64,000 nucleotides of DNA, taken from Pseudidiomarina piscicola. Its GTDB lineage: Bacteria > Pseudomonadota > Gammaproteobacteria > Enterobacterales > Alteromonadaceae. Below the pieces are notes generated by a model. That model saw nothing but the letters and a program-made list of their open reading frames with translations, ran no database searches and was not told the DNA's origin. Shown here in pieces: positions 19,827 through 30,024 of the stretch (within the stretch, counting starts at the first letter, position 1; every line of letters begins with the position of its first letter). The translations under genes were made by a program, and so were the position numbers. Location: the NCBI RefSeq assembly GCF_902806985.1, contig NZ_CADCXY010000008.1, forward strand, positions 20,635 through 84,634. The letters are read 5' to 3'.

Positions 19827-20524
19827 TGTCTTCAGTTTTGAAAGCGTTACGACAACAGCAGTCGCAACTGATACCGACACAGGCGGCCATTGCACTTGCG
19901 CCCGCGCGGACATCGCCGGCGACCGTCAACTGGCTGAAATGGTTACTTATCCCCATAGCAGGACTCGCTGGCTGGCTGATAGTAGCTGGGCTTACAGCGC
20001 CGACGCAGTTGCAAACCACCTCAGCACCGCCGCCTCAATCATCGTGGCAAGTGGGAGAGCCTCAACCGGTACGCCATGTTGCAGTAATTGCACCTCGCGC
20101 TACTGCGGCAAAGCCAGCGCCTGAAGTAGAGCGTCCTACGGTGTCCAGTTTTACTTCGCCACAATCGGTCCCGGTTGAGCAAGGGGTGGATTTAAACGAG
20201 GTTCCCGCCGATTTACTGAGCGCGTTTGAGGAGGCTATTGCGGCGACAGGGCAAGGCCCGACCGAACAATCATCGGTATTGCCGCGAATAAACGAGCTAC
20301 AGCCGACCATGCAATCACGCATCCCAAGTTTTTCCTATGATGCACACCAGTATTCGTCGCGCACTCATGAACGCTTTATAAGCCTGGCCGGGCAGCGATT
20401 GCGTCAAGGCGATCTTTGGCAAGGAATTCAAGTTCTTACCATTGCACCTAACCATGTGGTTTTAGCCCTTGGCAAGCAAGCCTTCCAGCAACCAGCGTTA
20501 GAAGACTGGACAAGCAGCGATTAA
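19826..20524 (+). CDS. gspB: GspB/ExeB-like type II secretion assembly protein
   Basis: Partner of GspA. 232 residues: short cytoplasmic start MSSVLKALRQQQ, one membrane segment (about 34-52, WLKWLLIPIAGLAGWLIVAG), a Pro/Ala/Thr-rich periplasmic linker, and a C-terminal GspB domain with LPRINELQPTMQSRIPSFSYDAHQYSS and the GDLWQGIQVLTIAPNHVVLAL stretch. Its ATG overlaps the gspA stop. The rest of the type II secretion operon is not in the window, which is normal for gspAB in Vibrio and Alteromonas relatives. Confidence 0.88.
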   Translation: MSSVLKALRQQQSQLIPTQAAIALAPARTSPATVNWLKWLLIPIAGLAGWLIVAGLTAPTQLQTTSAPPPQSSWQVGEPQPVRHVAVIAPRATAAKPAPEVERPTVSSFTSPQSVPVEQGVDLNEVPADLLSAFEEAIAATGQGPTEQSSVLPRINELQPTMQSRIPSFSYDAHQYSSRTHERFISLAGQRLRQGDLWQGIQVLTIAPNHVVLALGKQAFQQPALEDWTSSD

Positions 20525-20578
20525 CTTGATATTAAAACACCTGTTTAAATTCATTGTTTGATTTTATAGAGGTGTTGT

Positions 20579-22354
20579 ATGGCTGACTATCGGGTCCCTC
20601 GTGACGACATGCAGTTTTTGCTGCAAGACGTTTTCCAAGTAGAGCAAGATTGGGCGCGCTTCCCTGCGCTTGAAGACGTTGACATGGATATGGCGACGGC
20701 CATTATTGATGAGGCGGCAAAGTTCACGGAAACCGTGATTGCTCCTCATGCTCGGGCTGCCGACGAGGAAGGTGTTCGCTTTGATAACGGCAGCGTTACA
20801 ACACCGGAAAAATATAAAGAAAACTTCCAACAACTTGCCGCAGGTGGTTGGGTAGGCGTCACCGCTAACCCAGAGTTTGGTGGTATGGGCTTACCTAAAG
20901 TGGTTTCTGCGCAATATGAAGAAATGCTTTGCGCGGCGGATATCTCGTTTTCACTCTACCCAGGACTTACCGCTGGCGCGATTATTGCGATTGACGCGCA
21001 TGGTAGTGATGAACTGAAAAGCTTATATCTACCCCGTATGACAGCGGGTGAGTGGACCGGCACTATGTGCTTAACTGAACCTCATGCCGGCACCGACTTG
21101 GGTATTATTCGAAGCAAAGCTGAACCACAAGAAGACGGTAGTTGCGCGATTACCGGAACCAAAATATTTATCACCGGTGGCGAACATGACTTAACCGAGA
21201 ACATTGTTCACTTGGTGCTTGCTAAATTGCCCGACGCACCTGCTGGTAGCAAAGGTATTAGTCTATTTTTAGTACCCAAATTCTTACCTGATGCGCAAGG
21301 CAATGTGGGCGAGCGAAACAGTCTTGAGTGCGGCTCCATCGAGCATAAAATGGGTATCCATGCCTCTGCAACTTGTGTGATGAACTTTGACGGTGCCAAA
21401 GGTTGGCTTGTGGGTGAACCTCATCAGGGCTTGCCGGCAATGTTTACGATGATGAACTATGAGCGTTTAGGCGTTGGTATTCAGGGCTTAGGCGCAGCGG
21501 CTCGCTCGTACCAGAATGCCTTAGAATACGCGCAAGATCGCTTGCAAGGGCGCGGTGAAAAGGCGACCCGCGAAATGGACAAAGAGGCCGATCCGTTGAT
21601 TGTGCATGGCGATATTCGCCGCATGTTATTGACCATGAAAGCCTTTGTAGAAGGTGGTCGTGCTTTCTCTAGCTATGTTGGCCAGCAGCTTGATATTGCG
21701 AAATACAGTGACGATGCCAACGAGAAAAAGCGCGCGGATGCGCTGGTTGCATTGTTAACCCCAATTGCGAAAGCATTTATCACTGATACCGGTTATGAAA
21801 CCACAGTGATCGGACAGCAAGTATTTGGCGGTCATGGCTATGTTCGCGAATGGGGACAAGAACAGTTGGTGCGTGATTGCCGTATCGCGCAAATTTATGA
21901 AGGAACAAACGGCATCCAGGCCCTCGACCTCCTTGGCCGTAAGGTTGCAGGTTCGCGTGGTGAATTGTTAAAACCACTGTTGGCCGACATTCAAGCCTTA
22001 TTAGCTGAACCAGTGCCAGAACTTGCTACGGAGTATGCACAGTTGGAGCAGGCGGTCGCGCGCGTGAGTGAAGTGACGGAGCAGGTGCTCGGACAAGTTA
22101 TGCAGGACGAAAACGTTATTAACAGCGTCGCAGTAGAGTATTTGCACTTGTTAGGCTACGTTATCTACGGCTACTTATGGTTACGGATGGCAAAAACAGC
22201 ACAGCCACTGTTAGCTGAACGGCCTTATTTGTCGAGCAAGGTGAAAACTGCGAAGTTCTTTATGGCGCGCTTATTGCCGCGAGTTGAAAGCTTGGCCGCC
22301 GCCGTCGAAGACGGCAGCCAATCGCTTTACTTACACGAGTTGAGTGAGTTTTAA
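20579..22354 (+). CDS. Acyl-CoA dehydrogenase with C-terminal extension
   Basis: FAD enzyme for alpha,beta-desaturation of acyl-CoA in beta-oxidation or related routes. 591 residues, in the size class carrying an extra C-terminal Acyl-CoA_dh_C domain; this class includes DmdC of methylthiopropionate breakdown and many long-chain enzymes. Visible: MCLTEPHAGTDLGIIRSKA (FAD/substrate loop), GTKIFITGGEHD, GVGIQGLGAAARSYQNAL, and IYEGTNGIQALDLLGRK with the likely catalytic Glu near residue 441. AGAGGTG precedes the ATG. No pathway partner is adjacent, so the substrate is unknown. The stop overlaps putA's by four bases, convergently. Confidence 0.9.
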   Translation: MADYRVPRDDMQFLLQDVFQVEQDWARFPALEDVDMDMATAIIDEAAKFTETVIAPHARAADEEGVRFDNGSVTTPEKYKENFQQLAAGGWVGVTANPEFGGMGLPKVVSAQYEEMLCAADISFSLYPGLTAGAIIAIDAHGSDELKSLYLPRMTAGEWTGTMCLTEPHAGTDLGIIRSKAEPQEDGSCAITGTKIFITGGEHDLTENIVHLVLAKLPDAPAGSKGISLFLVPKFLPDAQGNVGERNSLECGSIEHKMGIHASATCVMNFDGAKGWLVGEPHQGLPAMFTMMNYERLGVGIQGLGAAARSYQNALEYAQDRLQGRGEKATREMDKEADPLIVHGDIRRMLLTMKAFVEGGRAFSSYVGQQLDIAKYSDDANEKKRADALVALLTPIAKAFITDTGYETTVIGQQVFGGHGYVREWGQEQLVRDCRIAQIYEGTNGIQALDLLGRKVAGSRGELLKPLLADIQALLAEPVPELATEYAQLEQAVARVSEVTEQVLGQVMQDENVINSVAVEYLHLLGYVIYGYLWLRMAKTAQPLLAERPYLSSKVKTAKFFMARLLPRVESLAAAVEDGSQSLYLHELSEF

Positions 22355-25300
22355 TCGCCCAACGACAGTAAGGTAGCATTACCGCCAACTGCGGTAATGT
22401 TATTCGATCGGGTTTTCTCAGTAATAAAGCGGGTGAGGTAATGTGGCCCACCTGCTTTAGGCCCGGTTCCCGACATACCACGTCCACCGAACGGCTGTAC
22501 GCCAACCACTGCACCAATCTGGTTGCGGTTAATATACACGTTACCAACGTCAATGCGGCGGGCAATATCAGCTGCGAAGGTTTCATTGCGGCTATGAATA
22601 CCAAAGGTCAAACCAAATCCGGTCGCATTAATGCTTTCAATCACATCGTCTAGGTTGTCAGTTGAGTAACGGATAACATGCAAGATCGGACCAAAGTTCT
22701 CTTTCACCAACTGATTGATGCTATCGATCTCAATCGCTGTGGGCGCTAAGAACGTACCACCGTCGGTGTAGTCTGGCATGGGAGCCCGCGCAATTAAGCG
22801 GCCCGCTTGTGAAATATCACTAATATGTTGCTCAAGGTTACTCTTAGCGACCCCATCGATGACTGGGCCTACGTCGGTTTCATGGAGCAAGGGGTCACCA
22901 ACGTTGAGTTCAGCCATAGCGCCCTTGAGTAACTCGATGACGCGGTCGGCAATGTCATCTTGAACGAACAATACCCGAAGTGCTGAACAGCGTTGCCCTG
23001 CGCTTTTGAATGCGCTGGCGACGATATCAGTTACAGCTTGCTCAGGCAGTGCTGTTGAGTCAATAAGCATGGCGTTTTGCCCACCGGTTTCCGCAACCAG
23101 CGGCACTATGGCACCGGTTCGTGCAGCAAGAGCTCGGTTAATCGACTGTGCGGTATACGTTGAGCCCGTAAAGCAAACACCACCGATATCTTCTTGGCTG
23201 ACTAAGAACGAGCCTACTTCAGCGCCGCTACCAGGCATAAAATGGACCACATCGCCAGGAATACCAGCTTCAAGGAGTAACTGCACCGCGCGAAAGGCAA
23301 TCAAACCAGTTTGCTCAGCTGGCTTGGCAATAACGCAGTTACCGGTAACGAGTGCGGCAACCACTTGACCAGTGAAAATAGCTAACGGGAAGTTCCAAGG
23401 GCTGATACAAATAAAAGTGCCTCGGCCTTGCACAAAGAGCTCGTTGGTTTCGCCCGTCGGCCCTGGCAGTGTTGTGCCTTCGCCCATAAGCTTACGAGCT
23501 TCGACCGCGTAGTAACGGCAAAAATCGACGGCTTCACGGACTTCATCGATACCGTCCTGCAAACTCTTACCAGCTTCCAATGAGCATAAGGCAATGAGTT
23601 CGTCGCGGTTGGCTTCCATTAAGTCAGCAAACTGTTCAAGTGATTTAGCACGAACTTCAACGTCGGTATCACGCCAACGACGATAGGCCGCGTTAGCGCT
23701 GTTCAAGGCTTTTTCGGCAAGTGCTTTATCGCCCCAACTAATACAGCCAATTTGGCGCTGATTCTCTTGTGGGCTGGTAATACTAACTTGGTGGTGGGCA
23801 TCAGCCACTTCACCGTTAACGATAGGGCCACCTTGCCATTGTTTGTCACGATACTGCTGAACCGCAGCAATAAAGTCGTCTGCTTGTGAGTGAATATTCA
23901 TGTTCAATCCTAACGAGTTTTTGCGATCGCTGAAAATCTGCGTCGGCAGGGGAATCTTGGTATTTGCTAAACGTTCGTACTTGGTAATCGTACGCATCGG
24001 GTGTTGTATTAACTCATCAACTGGGGTCGCGGGGTCAACGAGCTTATGCACGAACGATGTATTCGCACCGTTTTCTAATAAACGTCGCACCAGATAGGGT
24101 AGCAAGTCTTTATGCTTACCAACCGGCGCATAAATGCGAACAGTGGTGTTTGGGTCTTCCTGCAGTAGCGTGTCGTATAAATCGTCACCCATGCCGTGCA
24201 GACGTTGGAACTCAATGCGGCGCTGGTAGTCTTGATTCATCTGCTGAATCGCGACCACGGTTTGCGCATTGTGTGTGGCAAATTGTGGATACAGCGCACC
24301 TTCAGTGGCTTCGCACATTAAATAGCGCGAGCAGGCGAGGTAACTAATGTCGGTATTCGCCTTGCGAGTAAACACTGGGTAACCGGTTAAGCCGTTTACT
24401 TGGCAATGCTTGATCTCGGTATCCCAGTAGGCACCCTTGACTAATCGTACTGGGATTTCGTCGCCACACTCTTTGGCGAGAGCGGTTAACCAGCATAAAG
24501 TAGGTAACGCTCGCTTGGAGTACGCTTGCACCACCACACCAAATCGTGGCCAGCCCTTACAAACACCGCTGCGATAAACTTTTTCGAACAGCTCGAGTGA
24601 TAATTCATGGCGATCAACTTCTTCGGCGTCAATGGTTACGCCTACGTCTGCTTCTTTCGCTAACTTAACGAGATCGGTCAAGCTTTGCGCAAGCTCAGTC
24701 AATACCCGATGCTGATTGGCTGACTCGTAGCGTGGATGCAGAGCTGATAGCTTTATCGAAATGGTCGGTCGCGGCGCATCGGGATTGTTAAAGTCTTCTT
24801 TAGCAACGGTTTTTATCGAGTTCACGTAGTCTTCGTGGTAACGACGTGCGTCGGCCATGGTGAGTGCGGCCTCGCCGAGCATGTCGTAGGCATGAGTGTA
24901 GCCTTTGTCACGGTTGTTACGGCTATTTTTTAACGCCTCTTCGATGCTACGGCCGAGCACAAATTGTTTACCCATGATACGCATGGCAGCATAAGTTGCT
25001 TTACGTACCACCGGCATACCAAGACGCCGCGTCAATCGTCGGAAGACGCCACGTGGGCTTTGCATAGGCAGCCCAGTGGGGTTGATAACAGAGTTGGTCA
25101 GAGCTAAGCCCCAACTGCCTGAGTTCACCAGCCAAGATGCGCTTTCCCCCATATGCTTCTGCCAGTCGCCACCGGACAACCGGTCTTGAATAAGTGCATC
25201 CGCAGTATGACTATCGGGAATTCGTAATAAGGCCTCAGCCAGGCACATTAAAATAATGCCTTCTTTGGTATCAAGACTGTATTCTTGTAAAAACGCATCA

Positions 25301-25518
25301 ACCCCACCACCTTTCGCGCGATCGCGCACGGTGTTCACCAGTTTGGCCGAATTCTCGGTAACTGTATCTAAGGTTGCATCATCATTTGGAACCAATTGCA
25401 TCAGCTCTTGCAGGTAGGCATCTTCGTCAACTAGATAGTTTTCGGTGATAGCGCTTTGCAAGGCTCGAAGATCGGAACCTTTAAACTGAGCCTGAAGTAC
25501 TTCACTGGCTTTGAACAT
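22351..25518 (-). CDS. putA: Bifunctional proline dehydrogenase / P5C dehydrogenase PutA (no RHH domain)
   Basis: Oxidises proline to glutamate in two channelled steps. 1055 residues: an N-terminal arm, the FAD-binding proline dehydrogenase barrel (about 180-490, with RLVKGAYWDTEIK and VRIYAPVGKHKDLLPYLVRRL), then the NAD-dependent glutamate-semialdehyde dehydrogenase (about 570-1020) with SPWNFPLAIFTGQ, VAETGGQNAMLI and the catalytic Cys near 843 in SAGQRCSALRV. It begins MFKASEVLQAQF, with no ribbon-helix-helix, so unlike E. coli PutA it should not repress its own gene. The large gene stands alone, allowing use of proline for carbon and nitrogen. Confidence 0.96.
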   Translation of the reverse strand: MFKASEVLQAQFKGSDLRALQSAITENYLVDEDAYLQELMQLVPNDDATLDTVTENSAKLVNTVRDRAKGGGVDAFLQEYSLDTKEGIILMCLAEALLRIPDSHTADALIQDRLSGGDWQKHMGESASWLVNSGSWGLALTNSVINPTGLPMQSPRGVFRRLTRRLGMPVVRKATYAAMRIMGKQFVLGRSIEEALKNSRNNRDKGYTHAYDMLGEAALTMADARRYHEDYVNSIKTVAKEDFNNPDAPRPTISIKLSALHPRYESANQHRVLTELAQSLTDLVKLAKEADVGVTIDAEEVDRHELSLELFEKVYRSGVCKGWPRFGVVVQAYSKRALPTLCWLTALAKECGDEIPVRLVKGAYWDTEIKHCQVNGLTGYPVFTRKANTDISYLACSRYLMCEATEGALYPQFATHNAQTVVAIQQMNQDYQRRIEFQRLHGMGDDLYDTLLQEDPNTTVRIYAPVGKHKDLLPYLVRRLLENGANTSFVHKLVDPATPVDELIQHPMRTITKYERLANTKIPLPTQIFSDRKNSLGLNMNIHSQADDFIAAVQQYRDKQWQGGPIVNGEVADAHHQVSITSPQENQRQIGCISWGDKALAEKALNSANAAYRRWRDTDVEVRAKSLEQFADLMEANRDELIALCSLEAGKSLQDGIDEVREAVDFCRYYAVEARKLMGEGTTLPGPTGETNELFVQGRGTFICISPWNFPLAIFTGQVVAALVTGNCVIAKPAEQTGLIAFRAVQLLLEAGIPGDVVHFMPGSGAEVGSFLVSQEDIGGVCFTGSTYTAQSINRALAARTGAIVPLVAETGGQNAMLIDSTALPEQAVTDIVASAFKSAGQRCSALRVLFVQDDIADRVIELLKGAMAELNVGDPLLHETDVGPVIDGVAKSNLEQHISDISQAGRLIARAPMPDYTDGGTFLAPTAIEIDSINQLVKENFGPILHVIRYSTDNLDDVIESINATGFGLTFGIHSRNETFAADIARRIDVGNVYINRNQIGAVVGVQPFGGRGMSGTGPKAGGPHYLTRFITEKTRSNNITAVGGNATLLSLGD

Positions 25519-25571
25519 AGCATCTCCTATGGGACTCAGCGCGCGGCTGGATTGGGCATAATTCGAGCGCC

Positions 25572-25599
25572 AGTATAGGGTTTTTTTGGCCCTCGTAAA
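25572..25599 (-). promoter_or_regulatory. Candidate sigma-70 promoter of putA
   Basis: On the minus strand TTTACG (-35) and TATACT (-10) are separated by 16 bases, placing transcription start about 45 bases upstream of the putA ATG. Fits consensus well but is unproven. Confidence 0.5.
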
Positions 25600-25679
25600 G
25601 CCCTTGTGATCAGTTTTTTAAGTTTCCTCTTTGTCGGCCACGGTGCAATTTTTATACGCCCCTGTCAAGCCCATATAAG

Positions 25680-25708
25680 TTGACCCGTCGACGGCCTGCG
25701 AGTACCGT
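25680..25708 (+). promoter_or_regulatory. Candidate promoter of ygiF-glnE
   Basis: TTGACC and TACCGT with a 17-base spacer, upstream of the GTG start of the CYTH/CHAD gene. The -10 is a poor match, so this is tentative. Confidence 0.3.
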
Positions 25709-25745
25709 AGATAACCATATGTAGTCAACGTACGAGAGAGTCTTT

Positions 25746-27236
25746 GTGAGCCAGGAAATTGAGATCAAATTATTAGTTGAAGGCGCTTCAACCGAGCAAG
25801 TGCTGGCACTGTGTCAAAGTCTGGCCAAAGATGCAGAAATGGCCGAATTAGAGCTCAGTAATAGTTATTTTGATACTGAAGACCTACGTCTACGGCAACA
25901 TGATATGGGGCTGAGGATTCGCAGCCGTGGTACCGAACGTGAGCAAACCATAAAACTCGCAGGAGAAGTCTTAGGAGGGGTTCATAGTCGCCCTGAATAC
26001 AATACAGTTATTACTTCTGACAAACCTGACTTAACTTTATTTGAGGAAGACATCTGGCCGGATGATTTTCCATTGTTCGACATTAATCGCGACTTGGTAG
26101 AAATTTTCCGTACTGACTTTACCCGCTATCGTTGGCATTTGCCTAGTGGCGAGGGACGTATCGAACTGGTCTTTGATCAGGGCACAATTAAAGTAGGTGA
26201 AAATGAACGTCCATTGGCTGAAATTGAGCTTGAAGTACAGCAGGGCGATATCACCGATGCGTATCGCTTGGCACGTCGCTTTATTACCCGATTGAATGCC
26301 CAGCTGGGTAGTTTGAGTAAGGCCGCACGTGGTTATATGCTCGCCGGCAAAACGGTTTTAGAACCTTTCACACACGCTCATTTTGTGCCACAAAAAACCA
26401 ATGATGATGTTGGAACCGGACTTTATAGAGCACTCACCTATGCATTGCAGTACTGGCAGCATAATGATGCTTGTTTGACCGAGGTGCCGAGTGTGCGCGC
26501 TGTAGCCGGAATTACGGATGGTATCCGACTAAGTAAGGTGGTGTTGCAACAGTTGGCGACGCTTGAGGTTGATGTGGATGATCACATTTTGCGACTCGAG
26601 CAAATGCTGGGTCATCTCGGCTGGTTGAGCCGTTATGATGGCTTAACGGAGTTGACCGCTGACGATGGTGCTTATCATCGTGCGCTTAAACAATACCCCA
26701 AGCTTTTTGAGACGATTCAAGAACAACAAGAGCATGCGGTGCAACTCGAGTTGGTACAAAGCTTGAGTGTGCGCGACGATTATCAGTTAACACTGTTAGA
26801 GCTTGGGGCACTGTGCCATCAACAGCCACGCCATGAACAAATCGCCGAGCTCCCCTTAAGGCAGTGGGCGAGCCAACGACTGCGAGAAGACTGGCAAAAT
26901 GTTATTGATGCTTTTGCGCGCCCAACCGAGTTGAAACCGGAGTATTACCTGAAACAACTACCATTATTACAAAGCTCGCTGCAGCTAGGGTACTGCGTGG
27001 GCTATTTATTCAACGAGGAAGATCGCGAACTGTTTCGAGCGCCGTGGCAAGATCTGGTTCGCGGGATTCGTGAAATCATGGCGCTCAAGTTACTACGCGA
27101 TGCCATCAGAGATGAAGATGATAGCCAGGCGGAACGTTTACTCAACTGGCAAAAAGTCCAGTTAGAGTCATTGCTTTATGCGCTTGAACGTTCGCGCAAG
27201 GCAGCATTGAAACAAGAACCTTATTGGTTGGGTTAA
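25746..27236 (+). CDS. ygiF: CYTH-CHAD domain protein, YgiF-like inorganic triphosphatase
   Basis: Likely hydrolyses tripolyphosphate. 496 residues with a GTG start. The N-terminal CYTH tunnel domain (1-205) opens with the diagnostic ExExK motif (E4, E6, K8 in EIEIKLL) and continues with DTEDLRLRQHDMGLRIRSR; the C-terminal CHAD helical domain (about 215-490) is rich in His and Arg and may bind polyphosphate. The gene directly precedes glnE (one base apart), exactly as ygiF does in E. coli, which supports the assignment. Whether it affects glutamine synthetase control is unknown. Confidence 0.92.
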   Translation: MSQEIEIKLLVEGASTEQVLALCQSLAKDAEMAELELSNSYFDTEDLRLRQHDMGLRIRSRGTEREQTIKLAGEVLGGVHSRPEYNTVITSDKPDLTLFEEDIWPDDFPLFDINRDLVEIFRTDFTRYRWHLPSGEGRIELVFDQGTIKVGENERPLAEIELEVQQGDITDAYRLARRFITRLNAQLGSLSKAARGYMLAGKTVLEPFTHAHFVPQKTNDDVGTGLYRALTYALQYWQHNDACLTEVPSVRAVAGITDGIRLSKVVLQQLATLEVDVDDHILRLEQMLGHLGWLSRYDGLTELTADDGAYHRALKQYPKLFETIQEQQEHAVQLELVQSLSVRDDYQLTLLELGALCHQQPRHEQIAELPLRQWASQRLREDWQNVIDAFARPTELKPEYYLKQLPLLQSSLQLGYCVGYLFNEEDRELFRAPWQDLVRGIREIMALKLLRDAIRDEDDSQAERLLNWQKVQLESLLYALERSRKAALKQEPYWLG

Positions 27237-27237
27237 T

Positions 27238-30024
27238 ATGGATAAGGTTCAGCAACTGAAAGAGTTTTGGTGCGCAACCAGTGAATTTATCGCAAGTGTC
27301 TGGCGCAATGATGCGAACGCGATCGTCACCGATAACGAAGGGCAGGTTCAACTACCTGCACCGGAAAGCTATGCAGCGCAGTTGCAACAGGCACTAACAG
27401 AGGTTGACAGTGAAGAAGAAGCGCAACGTGTGTTGCGTCGCTACCGTCAGCGTTGGTTTGCGAGTTTGGCGGCGGCCGACTTAGCCAATCAACTGGAGTT
27501 GAAACAGACCCTGCAGCATATTTCGGCGGCCGCCGATGCCTTTATTATTGCTGCTCGCGACTGGTTGTACCCGCAACTTTGCCAACGTTATGGCGTGCCA
27601 CGTGATCACCAAGGGGAAGCCCAGCCTTTATTAATCATTGGAATGGGGAAGTTAGGTGGTTACGAGCTTAACTTTTCGTCGGACATCGATTTGATTTTTT
27701 GCTACCCAGAGCAAGGCGAAACTGATCATCCGCGAAAGCCTATCGAAACCAACGTTTTTTTCACCAAACTGGTGCAGGGGCTGGTGACACTCCTTGATAG
27801 TGTCACGGCAGATGGTCGAGTGTTTCGTGTTGACCTGCGCTTGCGGCCTTTTGGTCAATCGGGCCCAGTCGTTACCAGCCTTGCCGCGCTCGAATACTAC
27901 TATCAAGAACAAGGGCGTGACTGGGAACGCTACGCCATGGTAAAGGCGCGGCTGATTGGCGCTGCGGAGGACTATCAGCAGCAGTTAAGTCAACTGTTAC
28001 GGCCTTTTGTTTATCGGCGTTATATCGATTTTTCGGCCATTGATGCCTTGCGTAAAATGAAAGCTTTGATCACTCAGGAAACCCGCCGCCAAGGGGTGCA
28101 AAATAACCTTAAGTTAGGGCCAGGTGGGATCCGTGAAATCGAGTTTATTGCGCAAACCTTTCAACTTATTCGTGGTGGTCAAGAACGACAGTTACAAACG
28201 AATTCCGTTTACCAAGCCTATGCGGCCATTCGCGAACTAGAGCTGCTACCCGTCGCAAGTGTCAATGAGCTGCTGGCAAACTATGAGTTTTTGCGCAAAG
28301 TGGAACATGTGCTGCAGCAGCTTAACGATGAGCAAACACAGAGTTTGCCTGATGACCCTGAGCATCAGCAAAGGGTCGCCGACGCTTTCCAAACCGACTG
28401 GCAAACACTCTATCAGCGTATTCGAGATGTAATGGAGCAAGTGCATCACCAATTTCAAAATGTTATTGGCGATAATGAAACCGACGAAGAAGACGTGGGT
28501 GCGTTGCAGCTTTTGTGGCAAGACATGGTTGAAGATGACACCGCTTTAGATGTTTTGCATGATGCGGGTTTGAATAAGCAACGGGCACAGCAAATATGGG
28601 CCTTGGTGGCAGACTTACGTTATGAGGTACGGCGCCGTGGTAGTGGTCCGCGCGGGCGCAAAGCAATGGCTAAATTGGTGCCATTACTGTTGCAGCGAAG
28701 CCTGCCATTAGCCGATGCTGAAGTCGTTCTCGAACGTGTATTTAAAGTTTTGCGGCGCATCATGAGCCGTACTGCTTATGTCGAACTACTCGTAGAGAAT
28801 AGCGGAGCGTGCGAACAATTAATTAAGCTTTGTCGTGCCAGTGAATGGATGACTCAGCACATCGCAAATTTCCCGATTTTGCTTGATGAGCTGATTGACC
28901 CTCAGCACCTCTATGAGTTGCCCAAGGTACACGACTATCCGGCAATTATTAACGATTACATGGTACGAATACCAGAGCAGGAAGACGACTTAGAGGCACA
29001 AATGAATGCGCTGCGTCAGGCGCGGCAGTCGTGTCAGTTAAAAATTGCGGCGGCTGATATAAGTGGCGCATTGCCATTGATGCATGTGAGTGATCATCTG
29101 AGCTTTCTTGCCGAAGCGATTATTGAACATGTGGTACAACTAGCGTGGCAGCATTTGGTCGCGCGTCATGGGTGTCCGCCGGGACGAACCCTAAGCGACA
29201 CTGGGCTTGCCGTGATCGCCTATGGCAAGTTGGGGGGGCTTGAGCTCAGTTATAGTTCGGACCTTGACTTAGTCTTTGTCACTGATGGCGACTACCAAGG
29301 TGAAACCGATGGTGTAAAGCCGTTGGAAGTGCAGCAGTTTTATTTACGGTTAGCACAGCGAATTCTGCATTTATTCACCACGCGTACCATGATCGGCGTA
29401 CTTTATGAGGTTGATATGCGGCTGCGGCCCTCTGGCAAAGCCGGGCTATTGGTGAGTCGCTTGTCGACCTATGCCAGCTATTTACATGATGAAGCGTGGA
29501 CCTGGGAGCTACAAGCTCTGGTACGCGCCCGCCCGGTGTATGGTAGCCAACCGCTGCGAGAAAAATTCAACCAATTGCGCCAGCAGCAGTTAAGCCGCCC
29601 GCGCGATGCACAGAAGTTAGCTCAGCAGGTGGCCTCTATGCGTGAAAAGATGCGTAGTCATAATGAACGCCGCGATGCTGGCGCAAGCACAGCTCGCGCT
29701 TTTGATCTCAAGCAGGGGGTTGGAGGCATTACCGATATTGAATTTTTGGTGCAGTTTTTAGTGCTACGTTTTAGCGCTGAGCACCCGGAGCTGGCGCACT
29801 TCACCGACAATGTGCGCTGTATCGAAGTTGCCGGCAAACTCGGTATTTTGACCGTCGACGAAGCGCAACAGCTAACCACTGTGTACATACGGCAGCGCCA
29901 ATGGCTACACCAATTGGCGCTGGATGACAGTGGTTCTTTAACCTATCGGACGGTCGATAACGAGCGCCAAGTGGTTAGCGAGGCGTGGCAGAAGTGGTTT
30001 GTAGACGCTAGCGATAAAGACTAG
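27238..30024 (+). CDS. glnE: Bifunctional glutamine synthetase adenylyltransferase / adenylyl-removing enzyme
   Basis: Adds AMP to, or removes it from, glutamine synthetase according to nitrogen status signalled by PII. 928 residues, two homologous nucleotidyltransferase halves. N-terminal (adenylyl-removing) motif GMGKLGGYELNFSSDIDLIF near 135-154; C-terminal (adenylylating) motif AYGKLGGLELSYSSDLDLVF near 661-680; a helical regulatory linker lies between them. It is in an operon with ygiF. The last 17 bases overlap the convergent lpxL gene. Confidence 0.97.
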   Translation: MDKVQQLKEFWCATSEFIASVWRNDANAIVTDNEGQVQLPAPESYAAQLQQALTEVDSEEEAQRVLRRYRQRWFASLAAADLANQLELKQTLQHISAAADAFIIAARDWLYPQLCQRYGVPRDHQGEAQPLLIIGMGKLGGYELNFSSDIDLIFCYPEQGETDHPRKPIETNVFFTKLVQGLVTLLDSVTADGRVFRVDLRLRPFGQSGPVVTSLAALEYYYQEQGRDWERYAMVKARLIGAAEDYQQQLSQLLRPFVYRRYIDFSAIDALRKMKALITQETRRQGVQNNLKLGPGGIREIEFIAQTFQLIRGGQERQLQTNSVYQAYAAIRELELLPVASVNELLANYEFLRKVEHVLQQLNDEQTQSLPDDPEHQQRVADAFQTDWQTLYQRIRDVMEQVHHQFQNVIGDNETDEEDVGALQLLWQDMVEDDTALDVLHDAGLNKQRAQQIWALVADLRYEVRRRGSGPRGRKAMAKLVPLLLQRSLPLADAEVVLERVFKVLRRIMSRTAYVELLVENSGACEQLIKLCRASEWMTQHIANFPILLDELIDPQHLYELPKVHDYPAIINDYMVRIPEQEDDLEAQMNALRQARQSCQLKIAAADISGALPLMHVSDHLSFLAEAIIEHVVQLAWQHLVARHGCPPGRTLSDTGLAVIAYGKLGGLELSYSSDLDLVFVTDGDYQGETDGVKPLEVQQFYLRLAQRILHLFTTRTMIGVLYEVDMRLRPSGKAGLLVSRLSTYASYLHDEAWTWELQALVRARPVYGSQPLREKFNQLRQQQLSRPRDAQKLAQQVASMREKMRSHNERRDAGASTARAFDLKQGVGGITDIEFLVQFLVLRFSAEHPELAHFTDNVRCIEVAGKLGILTVDEAQQLTTVYIRQRQWLHQLALDDSGSLTYRTVDNERQVVSEAWQKWFVDASDKD

